Shown one piece after another: positions 12,059-21,929 of a DNA stretch of 64,000 nt. Position 1 is the stretch's first letter; the number at the start of each line of letters is the position of its first letter. The notes beneath the pieces are model-generated. The model saw only the letters and a list, made by a program, of their open reading frames with translations, was not told the DNA's origin and searched no databases. This DNA is from Salminus brasiliensis (lineage: Eukaryota; Chordata; Actinopteri; Characiformes; Bryconidae), in NCBI RefSeq assembly GCF_030463535.1, contig NC_132881.1:39987973-40051972 (forward strand), given 5' to 3'. The position numbers and the translations under genes were made by a program.

Positions 12059-13658
12059 TACATACACATAATGCATAGCTGAAAAACCCTATTAAGTTCA
12101 GTGGTGCACTTTGCTGGTGGAATTAAGCTGCATTTTGCCATGTAATATCCATTACAGGTAGCATTTGAAGTCTTTCCCTTTCATCCCTTAGGGGTCATTC
12201 CTTTGTAGAGTGATGACCTTGACTTTGTTAGATGTGTACACAGTCACATAGTACACCAAACTGTTTCCACATCCAAATACATACATCTAAAAATAGTTTT
12301 GCATTCAATAGTGGGTTTTTTTTTGGTTATTTTAAGGCCATGTAAGCAGATAACCAGAGTGTACATTTGAAAGTGTGCATTTTTCTGTGCAGCACTGCTG
12401 GGAATGTTCTATGAGGACAAAGAACGGTTAGATTTTGTCTACACCATCTACCACTGGTGGCAGGCCATTGCCATCTTTATCGTCTACCTCTGGTCTACCT
12501 TGCCTATGAGGGTATGTGAGTGTGTGTGTAGGTTTTTACCTGTATGTTGGCTTGTTCAGTGCTGATTTGGACCTTGTATCACTGCACATTGCAAAGGTTT
12601 TACACTCATGCACATCATTTTTTATACTTGTTTAATGATGGAATGCCTTTTTTAGATGAAACATTTAGTTATTAATTAGTCATTTATTCTAAATTAGTAC
12701 AAACATTTTTAAGAGAAATGTTTAAAGGGTGGGGATAAATCTGAGATTCTTATGTCCTCTTTCTCTCCCTGTTCTCCTTTCTTTTCCTCTTGTATATCTC
12801 TGGCCATATCTGCCCCACTTTAGGCCAAGCTAGCGATCCTGTTAGTTACTCTGCTGGTTTCAGGCTTCTGCTATTGGCAGATGGAGCGTCGCCTAGCCAA
12901 GAGAATTAATTTCAGGTTGCCACGGATTCCCCGTCCACGGCACAAGGTGAGTCAGCGACCCACCTGTTATTCAACACTGAGCTATTTGTGTGGTGTAGTG
13001 TGTAAATGCATTTCTTCTCACTCTCATTTTCTGAGCGAGAACATATGCCTGTTTCTCTTCTGAACACCACAGTATAATAAAAAATGACTTTAATAAGAAA
13101 GTGAAGATTAACGTTTATCTCAATTAGGTTTCTCGTAAAGGCAGAACTTAATTAACTTTCACTTTTAATGTACAAAAACAGGACATGGCTTTTTTAACAT
13201 AGCAGATCGTTATGATGGTGCTTGAGGTGAATTCTGAAAGCATTTCCTCAGCAAATTAAATTTTTAATTGTTTGGAGGTCAGTGTACCTCATCATTAGTG
13301 ATTTCCTCTGTGTGTTAGGTGTTAGTTGTTGCTCCTCAGGCAAGCATTAGGTAAGACTTATACTATTCACTGCCCCAGTCAGCTTCCTGTCTCAGTACCT
13401 TCCCCTCCCACACAGGTCAAAGGTTACCGCTACCTGGAGGAGGAGAACTCTGACGAGTCAGAGTCAGACAAGAGCGATGTGGAGGGCGAGGAAGAGGAGA
13501 ACAGGGAGACTGAGGAAGAGCGGGAGGGGGATGCAGGCTCACAAGGTTCTGATTCCCCAGGCCGTGAGAAGGGTGGGGCCAGAGGTCGCCGACGGAGACG
13601 GGATGATGCTGCCTACGAACAGGCCGGAGAACAGGGGGATTACGTCCAAGCCATGTGA
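2818..13658 (+). CDS. unc93b1: UNC93B1, Toll-like receptor trafficking chaperone (12 coding exons)
   Basis: Coding exons: 2818-2937, 3267-3408, 4029-4182, 5920-6081, 6843-6972, 8045-8138, 9014-9138, 10182-10364, 11733-12012, 12393-12511, 12824-12946 and 13416-13658. All are GT-AG and in phase, giving 624 residues (human about 597). The family is an ER-to-endosome multi-pass protein that binds and delivers nucleic-acid-sensing TLRs. Seen in the sequence: an acidic then basic N-terminus (DYDEEEEERKYYRRKR, about 50-65); many hydrophobic segments from about residue 70 to 520; and conserved GTKWMMFL, STNYWERYYTLVPSAV and AAYRPTEEIDLRS blocks. N-glycosylation sites N258 (NHT) and N279 (NKT) have the same 21-residue spacing as human N251/N272. 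H421 aligns with human H412, the residue mutated in 3d mice. The tail has the endocytic motif Y548-RYL and NSDESES, then a long acidic stretch. The start is the first ATG, at the exon edge. Convergent with the beta-A crystallin gene. Confidence 0.96.
3640..3897 (+). repeat. Retroelement 3'-end type repeat in unc93b1 intron 3
   Basis: It contains GGTTCCTCCCAAGGTTTCTT, a GGAGTTTTTCCTTGCCACTG block and TGTAAAGCTGCTTTGTGACA, and ends in AATAAATTTGATTTAATTTG. This order is a very common fish dispersed module that ends in short TTGAAT-type repeats, as non-LTR element tails do. It fills much of the 3409-4028 intron. Confidence 0.65.
4224..5427 (+). mobile_element. Mariner/Tc1-superfamily element remnant in unc93b1 intron 4
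   Basis: The left end carries TGTCCGTAAATATTTAAACA, a terminal sequence seen in fish mariner-like elements. At 5187-5249 the plus strand reads DNDPKHTVKATQELLKAKIW, which matches the D-N-D-P-K-H-T block around the second catalytic aspartate of Tc1/mariner transposases. Most of the coding region is gone or decayed, and an L2-like repeat has inserted at about 4346. It lies sense to unc93b1 inside the 4183-5919 intron. Confidence 0.7.
4346..4680 (-). mobile_element. L2-like LINE 3' fragment inserted in the mariner remnant
   Basis: The minus strand ends in GTAAGTCGCTCTGGATAAGA and GCGTCTGCTAAATGCC (4371-4406 on the plus strand), the tail shared by fish L2-clade LINEs and their SINE partners. It is preceded by a GC-rich block at 4546-4660 (GAGGTGGGTCTTCAGTCTGC on the plus strand) also typical of this fish repeat. 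It is truncated. Confidence 0.6.
7365..7555 (+). mobile_element. MITE family A copy, 3'-truncated (unc93b1 intron 6)
   Basis: It begins with TCCAAATGTTTGTGGACATC and continues with the GCATTCAGCTACTTTGAGTT and CAGATGTGCAAATG blocks shared by the other family A copies in this window. The right terminal repeat is missing. Confidence 0.7.
7674..7738. repeat. Poly(A) run followed by (TA)n microsatellite
   Basis: About 29 A residues are followed by about 18 TA units, in unc93b1 intron 6. It may mark an old retroposon tail, but no element body is recognisable to its left. Confidence 0.9.
8393..8802 (+). mobile_element. Internally deleted Tc1-like element, copy 1 (unc93b1 intron 7)
   Basis: It has the terminal repeat TACACTATTTGGACAAAAGT at the left and the matching inverted TGTCCCAATACGTTTGTCCA at the right, with TA at both ends. 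The interior (TAATAGGATGCCACCATTTG, GCCAAGTGCTGAGCTCAGAG) is shared with the copy at 29,679-30,088. At about 410 bp it retains only parts of a transposase-bearing parent. Confidence 0.75.
10620..11600 (+). repeat. Diverged duplicated segments in unc93b1 intron 9
   Basis: Segments at about 10,625-10,810 and 11,405-11,605 share ACAAGCTGAGAGATA, a CCACTTTRCCA block, GTGCAGTTAG and a matching AAATGCTACRTAATG end, in the same order and orientation. They are clearly diverged. The remainder of the 10365-11732 intron shows nothing else. Confidence 0.5.
12018..12053. repeat. (AC)n microsatellite
   Basis: A near-perfect AC dinucleotide run just downstream of the exon 10 donor of unc93b1. Confidence 0.95.
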
Positions 13659-14307
13659 AGGAATAATGTCCTCTGACTATACAGGAGAAAGTGTTCTCAG
13701 TCAAGATATGAATGAACAAACCAGTAGGTGAATGAATGAGAGTGAGTGAGTGAGTGAGTGAGTGATATATGTTGGAATGAAAAGGTGCACGTATTAAAGA
13801 ATGATGGAAGAGATGAATGAATTAACTAAATGGATTTACATGCATTAGAAAGAGAATGTGTTAATTAAGTGAATGAATGGATACATGAATAAATGTTTGA
13901 ATGAATAGATGAATGAGTGAACAAATTAAAAGGTGAATGGGTAAATATATTTTTATTAACCCATTAAAAAAATACCCAAAAAGAGAATGTTCTTAGTTCA
14001 CATATGTGTGAATGAATGTGTGAATGAATAACTCTGTGAATAAGTGAATTAAATGGATTGCTTTGCATTGAAAATAGGTGTATGAATGTGAATGAGTAAG
14101 TGAATAAATGTATGAATGAATTAATGAAACTAGTGCATGGGTGAATGAATGACTGAGTGAGTGCAATGGATTGAGGTGGATGCCGGAGTGGAGGGGATGT
14201 TTTCGTGGAGAACGTTTTTTGTTGTTTTTATTTTATCTTTTTTTTTTTAAAGGGGAAGTTTTTCGATGACTGATTTTGAAGAACAGTCACGCTGGCTTTG
14301 CCACATA

Positions 14308-14313
14308 AATAAA
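14308..14313 (+). terminator. unc93b1: Proximal poly(A) signal AATAAA of unc93b1
   Basis: A canonical AATAAA 650 bases after the stop codon. A T/G-rich stretch follows but is weak, so it may be a minor site. Confidence 0.5.
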
Positions 14314-14684
14314 GTATGAAGTTGTTCTTATCTGCAGAGTAAAAGACCCTTAGGTACTCTACGAGAGAAAAGAAGAAGTTCTACAAGGTTTTCAGTGAAG
14401 TGAGAAGTGAAAAGTGGAAGTTGCTTGTACCTTATAAAGCCAGGTGGCCAGTGCCTATAGAAACAGGCCATACTGAAGTGCTGGTCAAGGTGATACACTG
14501 GAGGCTTTTTCTCTCGCTTCCTCTTTCTCACTAAATGTTGTTTCAGGCTTGTGCTTTCTTAATGGCGCATTTTAAGAAAGTCTCTGTCTCAGTTGTTTCA
14601 GTTTCTAGACATTTTGGATTTCTTTTCCTTCCATGCTCTGAAAAGTGCTATATGTCATGTGGGTTTGTGTTCGTCTGTCTTTTA

Positions 14685-14690
14685 AATAAA
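14685..14690 (+). terminator. unc93b1: Distal poly(A) signal AATAAA of unc93b1
   Basis: A canonical AATAAA followed at once by a GT-rich element (14,691-14,706), the usual downstream signal. This is probably the main end of the unc93b1 mRNA, giving a 3' UTR of about 1.05 kb. Confidence 0.75.
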
Positions 14691-14709
14691 CTTGTTTGTG
14701 TTTTGTAAA

Positions 14710-15690
14710 ATAGTGTTTTTTCCTGGTTCATATTTTTCTTTGAGGGCCAGTGACACTGAAGCACATTTGGCCACTTGCTCACACTCCTTCCTACTCACTG
14801 AGATACACACTCAGTAAAACCACAGTTTGGAGGTAAATATGCATTTATTAGTCATTAATCATCCTCACTTCCAGCTGCTCATGCGCACACACACACACCC
14901 ATCTGTCAGGTATGGCAGTTAAACGTCACCAAACGTCACTGTCATATGGCTGAAATGGACTGTCCAACTGTTTCACATTTTCAGGAGTGTTTAAACTGAC
15001 CTCTGTGGCGACCCCTAGTGGGCCTCTAGAGCAGTGTCCACTTCAGGGAGTGGAGGGAGTGTTTATTTATTTAAGTTTGGAATCAATATTTTTAATAATA
15101 TTAAACTTTTTTTTGTGGACACCATTGTTCTCAGTATGATGCAGGGACGTTATTAGCTATTATCTATGAGTAAAATATCTACCTATTAATATGACTATTG
15201 ATTCCACTCTTTTGAATAGTAGTTTATGAGCCAGTCTGCTTCTTTCTGTGTGTGCATGTGTGTTTTCCTGGCAGAGTGAAAGGGTAGCTGGCATGCTGTA
15301 TCCTAATGTGTTGTTACTGTGTTGTGTTTGTCTTACCAATGAAGGTGCTCAAAAGGGTTCTTTGCACGATGCCACAGAATCTTTTAATCAAGTGAATGTG
15401 CTTTCAGCCTGTAAAGGTTCCTCACACGTACAGATCTCAGTTTCGAACAAGTATTTATGAACCCAAAAGTGGTTCTTCTATGGCATTGCGTAAGAAACCC
15501 TTTATAGCAACATTTTTTATAAGAATGTAGATTGTGTTCTGCAGCATCTCCTAATCACCTTAGGCTGACTGTGAGCGTAAGCTCAGATTTATAAATATAG
15601 GTTTGAGGTCCCACAGCTTGATGATGATACAGATGATGCAGAATGGCTGTGTTTAGAGCTGCTGAAATTACAGCTGTAGTTAACAGTGCA
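14710..15690. other. Tail-to-tail spacer between unc93b1 and the beta-A crystallin gene
   Basis: No gene. At about 15,335-15,530 there is a foldback repeat of the AAAGGTTCTT / AAGAACC type: an arm with GGGTTCTTTGCACGATGCCA and a later arm with GGTTCTTCTATGGCATTGCG. The rest is ordinary AT-rich sequence. Confidence 0.5.
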
Positions 15691-15692
15691 CA

Positions 15693-16220
15693 TACGTCCA
15701 TTCAGAAGTTTGGAATCAGAGTTTTTAACAATATAAAACAATTTCGGCAGCTCTTAAATGTATATAATGCTAGTATGCTAGGCCTGAGCACATTCACCAG
15801 TCAAATGAATAGGAGGCTAGAAAGCCATTAAAAATTCAATTAAATTTAGATGTACAAGGATATATGAACAGAGCGTTATATGACTCTAACATTACTAAAA
15901 TCCATGTAGAATCATGAAGGTGTCCTAAAATGAATATCCATCTTTCATCATATTTCAGAAATGATGATTAAGTCTTGAGCCAGATGCCTTAACATACATG
16001 ATTGTAAATAGATAATTACAATATGTTATTCATCAGATAACAATGCATGAATTGCTATTCCTGAAGTATTTGAATAGGTTTGTTTGAATAAAAACACAGA
16101 AGTAAACAAATACTTTTGGAGTTTAAACGCTACCTTATATGCTCTGTAATTTATATATCTAGGTATTACTGTATACAAAATGAACAATTTAAAGTGATTC
16201 CAAACTTTTGAACATTAGTA
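15693..16220. mobile_element. Non-autonomous TIR transposon just downstream of the beta-A crystallin gene
   Basis: The left end TACGTCCATTCAGAAGTTTG pairs with the inverse of the right end (TACTAATGTTCAAAAGTTTG when read on the minus strand), giving roughly 26-bp imperfect terminal repeats with TA at both edges. Ends of the TTCAAAAGTTTGG type are common in fish Tc1-like elements. There is no coding capacity. Confidence 0.7.
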
Positions 16221-16287
16221 AATACCCCCTCACTCTCATCCACTCTGCTTTCAAGCTCCTTTTCTTCCTTCTCTTTCCTGCTCTCTC

Positions 16288-19200
16288 TCAGTGCTGGACT
16301 CTGCGGATGGACTGGATTTGGGGTGTCTGACTGTGTGAGCCCCAGGTCTTCCAGTGTGGGTAATCACCACTGTTCCGCTCACACTCCATGATGTACTGCT
16401 GTCCGCGGTAGCCTGGAAACTCATAGCACACAAAGCTGCAGAGAAAGAACAGGAGTAGAGAACATGGACAAAACGAGGGGAGCAGGGAGGTAATGAGGGG
16501 CAAAGAAACAATTAGTAATAATCGTTTTTAAAAGAGCCTTAGAATCTGTTTGGAACTGACATACCGTGAACCTTGTCTCCTCATTCTAAATAAAATTCAA
16601 CAACAGATGTAAAACGGGACAATTCCAATTCCCCCAAACTGTTAGGTAACAGTCTTGACTCCAAAATTGACATAGACTTGCGAAATCCCTAGTCAAAGCT
16701 GCTGAAACTGTAAAACAGGACACAAGATCAGGAGAATATGATGTTGTTGAGGTTTGTAACACTGCAGAGCAGCTAATCGCCTCCAGACTTACCAGCAGCT
16801 AGTTATGGGAATACAGGTTGCTAAGTGAACCAGTCCTTGTACCCACGGCTTTTTCTGTGCCAGAATCCATAGAAGAGGAGTTTACAACAATACAAAAGCC
16901 TGGGGAGCAAAAGGGATCCACTCTGGAGTTAAAGCAAACTCTAGCCAACTTTGGCTTTTAGCATCTCTTCTCTTCATCGTCCGCACCCTCTCAAAAAAAC
17001 AACCAGTCTGGAGCTAAACACTGGCTAAAAGTCTGACAGGCTACAATCTCTTCTGCTCACTAACAGCACATCGTGCTGATATGACACAATGATAGAACAG
17101 CAACTCTATCCAGGAAGATTCCAGACTAACTAAAATGTTTTTGTTACAGTGTCAAAACTATGCTACAATAGGCTTGTAACATCTAAGATTGTTCATTTCA
17201 ATCAAAGTCACATGCTTACTATTTATATATAAGAGAACTCAGTAAGATACTTAATAAACACATGCTTTGTCACTTTTGGTCATGGTTACAACAAAGGAGA
17301 AGAAAATTGAAATGGAAAGGTGTGTTAATGTGTTTTCACATTAATGATCATTAGACTTAACAAATGTTAAGTATAAATGTTGGGTGAAATATATAAATAG
17401 CATGTTTGAATAATGAATGCATGAATACATACGTGCCTGGCTCATCACACTGACAGTTTATGGTGTATTGATGATTTCATCAGCTCCATTAGGCCTTATT
17501 TATCTGTTTAACCAGAGCTGTGCTAAATGTGTAAAGGTGTCATCTGTCAGTGTCAGCAACACTCTGTCATGTGCTGGTACAGTATGTCAGCACAGGTGTG
17601 GTGTGTGATAGCAATATGAACATACTGTAAAACTGGATAACACTGTAAACCTCAGGAGGGAGATACACTGGTGAGTGTTTGCAGTATTTGCATTATAATT
17701 ATCTGAACAAGATTCATATTTTGTATTACATGTTGGATATTTATTAACACACACACATTTCTGATTGAAATATAAGACGGTTTTGTAGCACCAACATTGG
17801 TGTTACAATTTACCCCATAGGTGGCATCAAAATAAATATGATTAGTGAAAAGAGGCTGTGTGTAATGTTGCAAATGTATCATTGACCACATATTACAACA
17901 ACCAGTATCAGCCTGATAAAATATATTTTAATTTAACATCTGTAGTTTATGGTGATACTTTGCATCAAAAACCTACAAACAATGAACAGTGTTTAGGTTA
18001 ATATGAGGGAAAGTTACACTCACAAACAATTTATTAGGAACACCTATACAACTGCTCATTCATGCAATTATCTAATTAGCCAATAGTGTGGCAGCATACA
18101 TGCATAAAACCATGCATATATAGATCAGCTGCTTCAGGTATGTTCACATCAACCAACAGAATGAGGGCAGGGGGCGGTCTTAGTGATTTGTGGCACAGTA
18201 TGATTGTTGGTGCCAGATATTTTGTTTTAGTATTTCTAGAACTGCTGATCTCCTGGGATTTCTGGGGAAAACAACATCCAGTGAGCAGCAGTTCTGTAGA
18301 CAGAGAAACCTTGTTAATATGATAGGTCAACAGAAAATAGCCACACTGGTTGGAGCTGACAGAAAGGCCATGGTAACTCAGATAACCACTCTGTATAACT
18401 GTGGTGAGCAGAATAACATATCGGAATGCACACCATACCCAACCTTGAGGTGGATGGGGTGCAACAGCAGACCACGTTGAGTTTTTCCCTTTTTTGTTGT
18501 ACTGTATAACCCTGTATTTGTATAGTAGGCTGCAGTGGGCACCTACGCAGCCAAGCTGGACAGTTGAAAAACGTGGCCTGGTCTGATGAAACTCGATTTC
18601 TGGAACACAGATGGTAGGTGCCAGTTGCATTAATACATGAACTCAACCTGACTTGTGTCTACAGTCCAGGCTGGTGAAAGTGTAATGGTAATGTAACTTG
18701 TTTGGCACACATGCTTGTTAATACATTATTTCCTAAATGCCACAACCTATTTGAGTATTGTTGCTGACCATGTGCATCTCTTCATGGCTGCAATTTACTC
18801 ATCTTTTAGTAACTACTTCCAGCATGATGATGCACATGCTAAAGTTATCACTGGTTTTATGAACATGACAATGAGTTCAGTGCTCTTCAGTGAACTTCCC
18901 AGTCACTGGCTTTGGAATGTGGTAGAATGGGAAATTCTGCAGGAATGGTTAATCATGTCAACATGGACCAGAACATTACATGGATATTAGTATGGTCCTC
19001 CTAATAACTTGCTTGGTGAGTGTACAGCTCTTCGCAGTGTTAAATTTAGAAAGCACTACAGGCCTGTTTACACCTGGCATTAACATGCATCTTATATCCA
19101 GATAGTATCTGGATCTACTTTGACTGGATATACTTCATTATTAAATTAAAATGCGTCCCCCAGAGTGACCAGATCCGATCTGATTTTACTTTCCCATGTA

Positions 19201-21681
19201 CAAAGCACACCAACACATACCTCACTTCCATTTTACTTCCTGTAAATAGCGGTTTCTCTTCATACGATCCTGGTTCAGGAGACAATTTAGAGTAGCTGTG
19301 GGGGTTCTGCAATGCTGTGGAACAATAGATGGTTCTCGCATTCCCATGACAGCTATTAGAAAATGTGGCAGATTATTTAAACAGCCAGGGAACAAACTCT
19401 GTAATACTGCTCTCACCTGGCGGTAAATAAGCATGTGCGCACACACACAAACACCCTTAGTGAGGGAGCAAGAGGGAAAGATATGCTAAGATCAGACGTA
19501 TTTCCGTTTGCCTGATGGAACCCAATCACAGAAAACACATTCCGTTTACACTTGTGTTAAATGTGTATGAGGGACATCTCTGATCACCCTTGAATGCGGT
19601 TTGACTGATCCAATCGCAATCCAATCACAGTGTGTCTTGGGGGTTTTACACCTGGCGGACAAGAGAAATTTAAACGTGATCCGATCACCAAAAACACAAG
19701 TTAATGCCAGGCGTAAACAGGCTCTATGTTAAAACTAACCCTGTTGTGTGGAGGCTGTACATTAGTCTGACCAGCTCTTACTGTACAGCACAGCTGTCCA
19801 AGCAGTAGGAACAAAATCCTAGGGAGAAGTATTTCTATTTTCTGGACCTGAATTCCCCACCAATGAAATCATACAGATGTGTATGCCACAAAAATGGAGT
19901 TACATGACTGTGCGTGTGTGTGTGCGCGCATGTGACTTACGCGCCGCACTGCACGTGCATGGAGCCCACTTGAGTTGCACACCAACCCATGGCCTGCAGA
20001 GAGGGGTAGTCATCACACACCTCCACACTCCGATCCAGAAAGTTCTCCTTTTCAAAGATCATCATGCGGCTAGCCTCGTGGGCCTGAGCGAGAGAAAGAG
20101 AGTGTATTTCTTTTCTTTTTCTTTTTTTTTTTTTGTTTCTCTAAATCTAAAACTTCTCTCAGTGAGGACACAAGGAATTGATGTAATGTTAAAATTTCTA
20201 TAATTTTATAATTGTTCACAGTGCCATCCTAGTATTCATTCTGTCACTGTATAGGGTAGAGGTGGATACTTTTTAGCATTAGTTTACATTAGGTTTTATA
20301 CATTCTTCTTCTTTAAAGAAGAAGAATTCAAGATTTTTACATACCAAATAAAAATACCAGCTCCAAACACGGCAAAACCATTCTGTCATGACGCCTTTCT
20401 GTTGCTCCCAACACCAGTCACTCGACCTCGCTCTCTCTGATACAAGTTTTTACCGTCAACACTTGTGTCGGTGGCTCAGCAGTTGCACTGGGCTGTCTGA
20501 TACTCAGATCTGTAGCAGAGCTAACTAGCCAAAAGGCCTAGCGAGGGGCTAAAGATCCAAAACCCCAGTGTTTGAGCTTCAAAGTGAGCTTCTGTCCTTT
20601 CAACAGCAGTCGCTCAATCTCATTTTTGTCTAAGCGTGTACAGATTCGGTCTGTAGTGAGCAGACCGTGATCCTGCTAACTGAGCTGAACTAATTCCCCT
20701 ATCACATCTACTGCTGATGGAGGTATACATGCAGAGTGGTGTTGTTACTCATTTCTTACACTTTAACATTTTACATGCACATAAGTTCCATGGGCTTTTT
20801 TTGAGAATTTTTTTGTTCATGCACACACACACACACACACACACACAAACATACTTACAGCGCAGTAGATGGGGCGCAGGGACATGAGCCTCTCCACATG
20901 ATATCCCAGATTGCCGCTGTATGCATCCCAGTGGGGGTACTCCCCTCTCTCCAGGATAAACTGCTGCCCCTGGAAATCATGGTGCTCATATCCCACCCAG
21001 CTAAAGAAAAGGGGAGAAAATGAAAAATCTAAGCTTTTAGCAGGCCAAACAGTGGAGGTGTGTTTTGTTCTTATAGCTTATGACTTATTGTGATGTACAG
21101 TAAGAACAGTGATTACACTAGAAAGCAGCTTTTTTTCCCTTAATCATTATTGCCCAATTTTCCAATCCCACACCAGGAGGATATCCTGGTACTAATGTAA
21201 TGTAATGGCTGATCGGTGTAGTTCTTCATGATATGCAGCCTTTAGAGAGAAGAGAGAGAATAACTCACGCGCCACACTCCACTCTGAGTGAGCAGATGTT
21301 TTGGAAGCCTCTGTCCTGGATATTGCAGCACTCTGAGGTCAGCTCTTGACACTTGCCCTGGAAGTGCTCTTGCTCAAACACTGTCACCTAACATATACAC
21401 ACACACACAGACAAAACACTGGAGTTACAGTCTGCAGCCACCAGCGCCACACACCTACTGTTTCCCAAAGCGTTTGTCTGTATGGGAAAGTGATGACCTT
21501 CACAGCTACTGTACGTTGTCATTGTTGTTCCATTCCTGAGCGACTGAAAGAGCACATGTATGTGTGAAAGAGTTGTTTTAGCTGTATTGATAACAGTGTT
21601 TACCTTGAAGAAAGGTGCCATACCCGCTCCTGATACGACCAGTGGCTGATTCATGCTGGCCTTTACAAACTTTCTACTCAT
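16288..21681 (-). CDS. Beta-A crystallin, lens structural protein (5 coding exons)
   Basis: Minus-strand exons, in coding order: 21681-21604, 21387-21269, 21000-20859, 20083-19941 and 16435-16288. All have GT-AG junctions and are in phase, giving 209 residues. A 26-residue N-terminal arm is followed by four Greek-key motifs, each on its own exon (about 27-66, 66-113, 114-161, 161-209), the standard beta-crystallin layout. Hallmarks are [38 protein letters not shown] and [14 protein letters not shown], ending QSIRRVQH. Eleven cysteines are unusually many. The product forms lens beta-crystallin oligomers. Position beside crybb1, divergently, argues for cryba4. The long arm and the ERLMSLRPI / IFEKENF wording look more like the cryba1 group, so I give no symbol. 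Convergent with unc93b1. Confidence 0.93.
18015..19024 (+). mobile_element. Near full-length fossil Tc1-like transposon
   Basis: Its ends are inverted repeats: TACACTCACAAACAATTTAT at the left, and TACACTCACCAAGCAAGTTA read on the minus strand at the right, with TA flanks. The interior reads as a decayed transposase, for example [18 protein letters not shown] (about 18,359-18,413), then a GRVDS-like loss and [12 protein letters not shown]-type remnants, broken by stops and frameshifts. It lies antisense to the crystallin gene inside the 16436-19940 intron. Confidence 0.85.
19061..19723 (+). mobile_element. TIR element B, copy 1 (beta-A crystallin intron)
   Basis: The left end GGCCTGTTTACACCTGGCAT is matched by AGCCTGTTTACGCCTGGCAT read on the minus strand from the right end. 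It is about 660 bp, with no coding frame. It starts only 36 bases after the Tc1 fossil. A related copy in the opposite orientation lies in crybb1 (31,826-32,235). Confidence 0.75.
20823..20847. repeat. (CA)n microsatellite
   Basis: A pure CA run 12 bases downstream (on the minus strand) of the donor of beta-A crystallin coding exon 3. Confidence 0.95.
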
Positions 21682-21929
21682 GTTTTCCCTCTGTGAGAAA
21701 GAGAGGTGAATATGGGTGAATATGAGGGGAGAAATAAGCTTTGGTAAATTGTATTTTTGGTCATTGGAAGTGGTCAATGTGGAACAGGAGCAGATTATAG
21801 TAGGTTGGAAGTCCTGCTCACAAGGCTGTTCATTCACCACACCAGAGTGGATTTAGAGTAAAATCCAGGGCTTCTCAAATCCAGTCCTGTGAACCCTGTT
21901 CATTAATGCAGATGGTGCAGCGTAAGCAA

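Larger units (their letters stand above)
13659..14705 (+). other. unc93b1: unc93b1 3' UTR with degenerate tetranucleotide repeat
   Basis: From about 13,705 to 14,165 it is dominated by degenerate GAAT/GAGT tetramers, with a pure GAGT run at 13,739-13,764. No other gene is present. It ends at the poly(A) signals listed next. Confidence 0.7.

Noticed and set aside
18076-18646. 184- and 110-codon minus-strand frames
   Set aside because: They run antisense through the Tc1 fossil and do not resemble a protein family.
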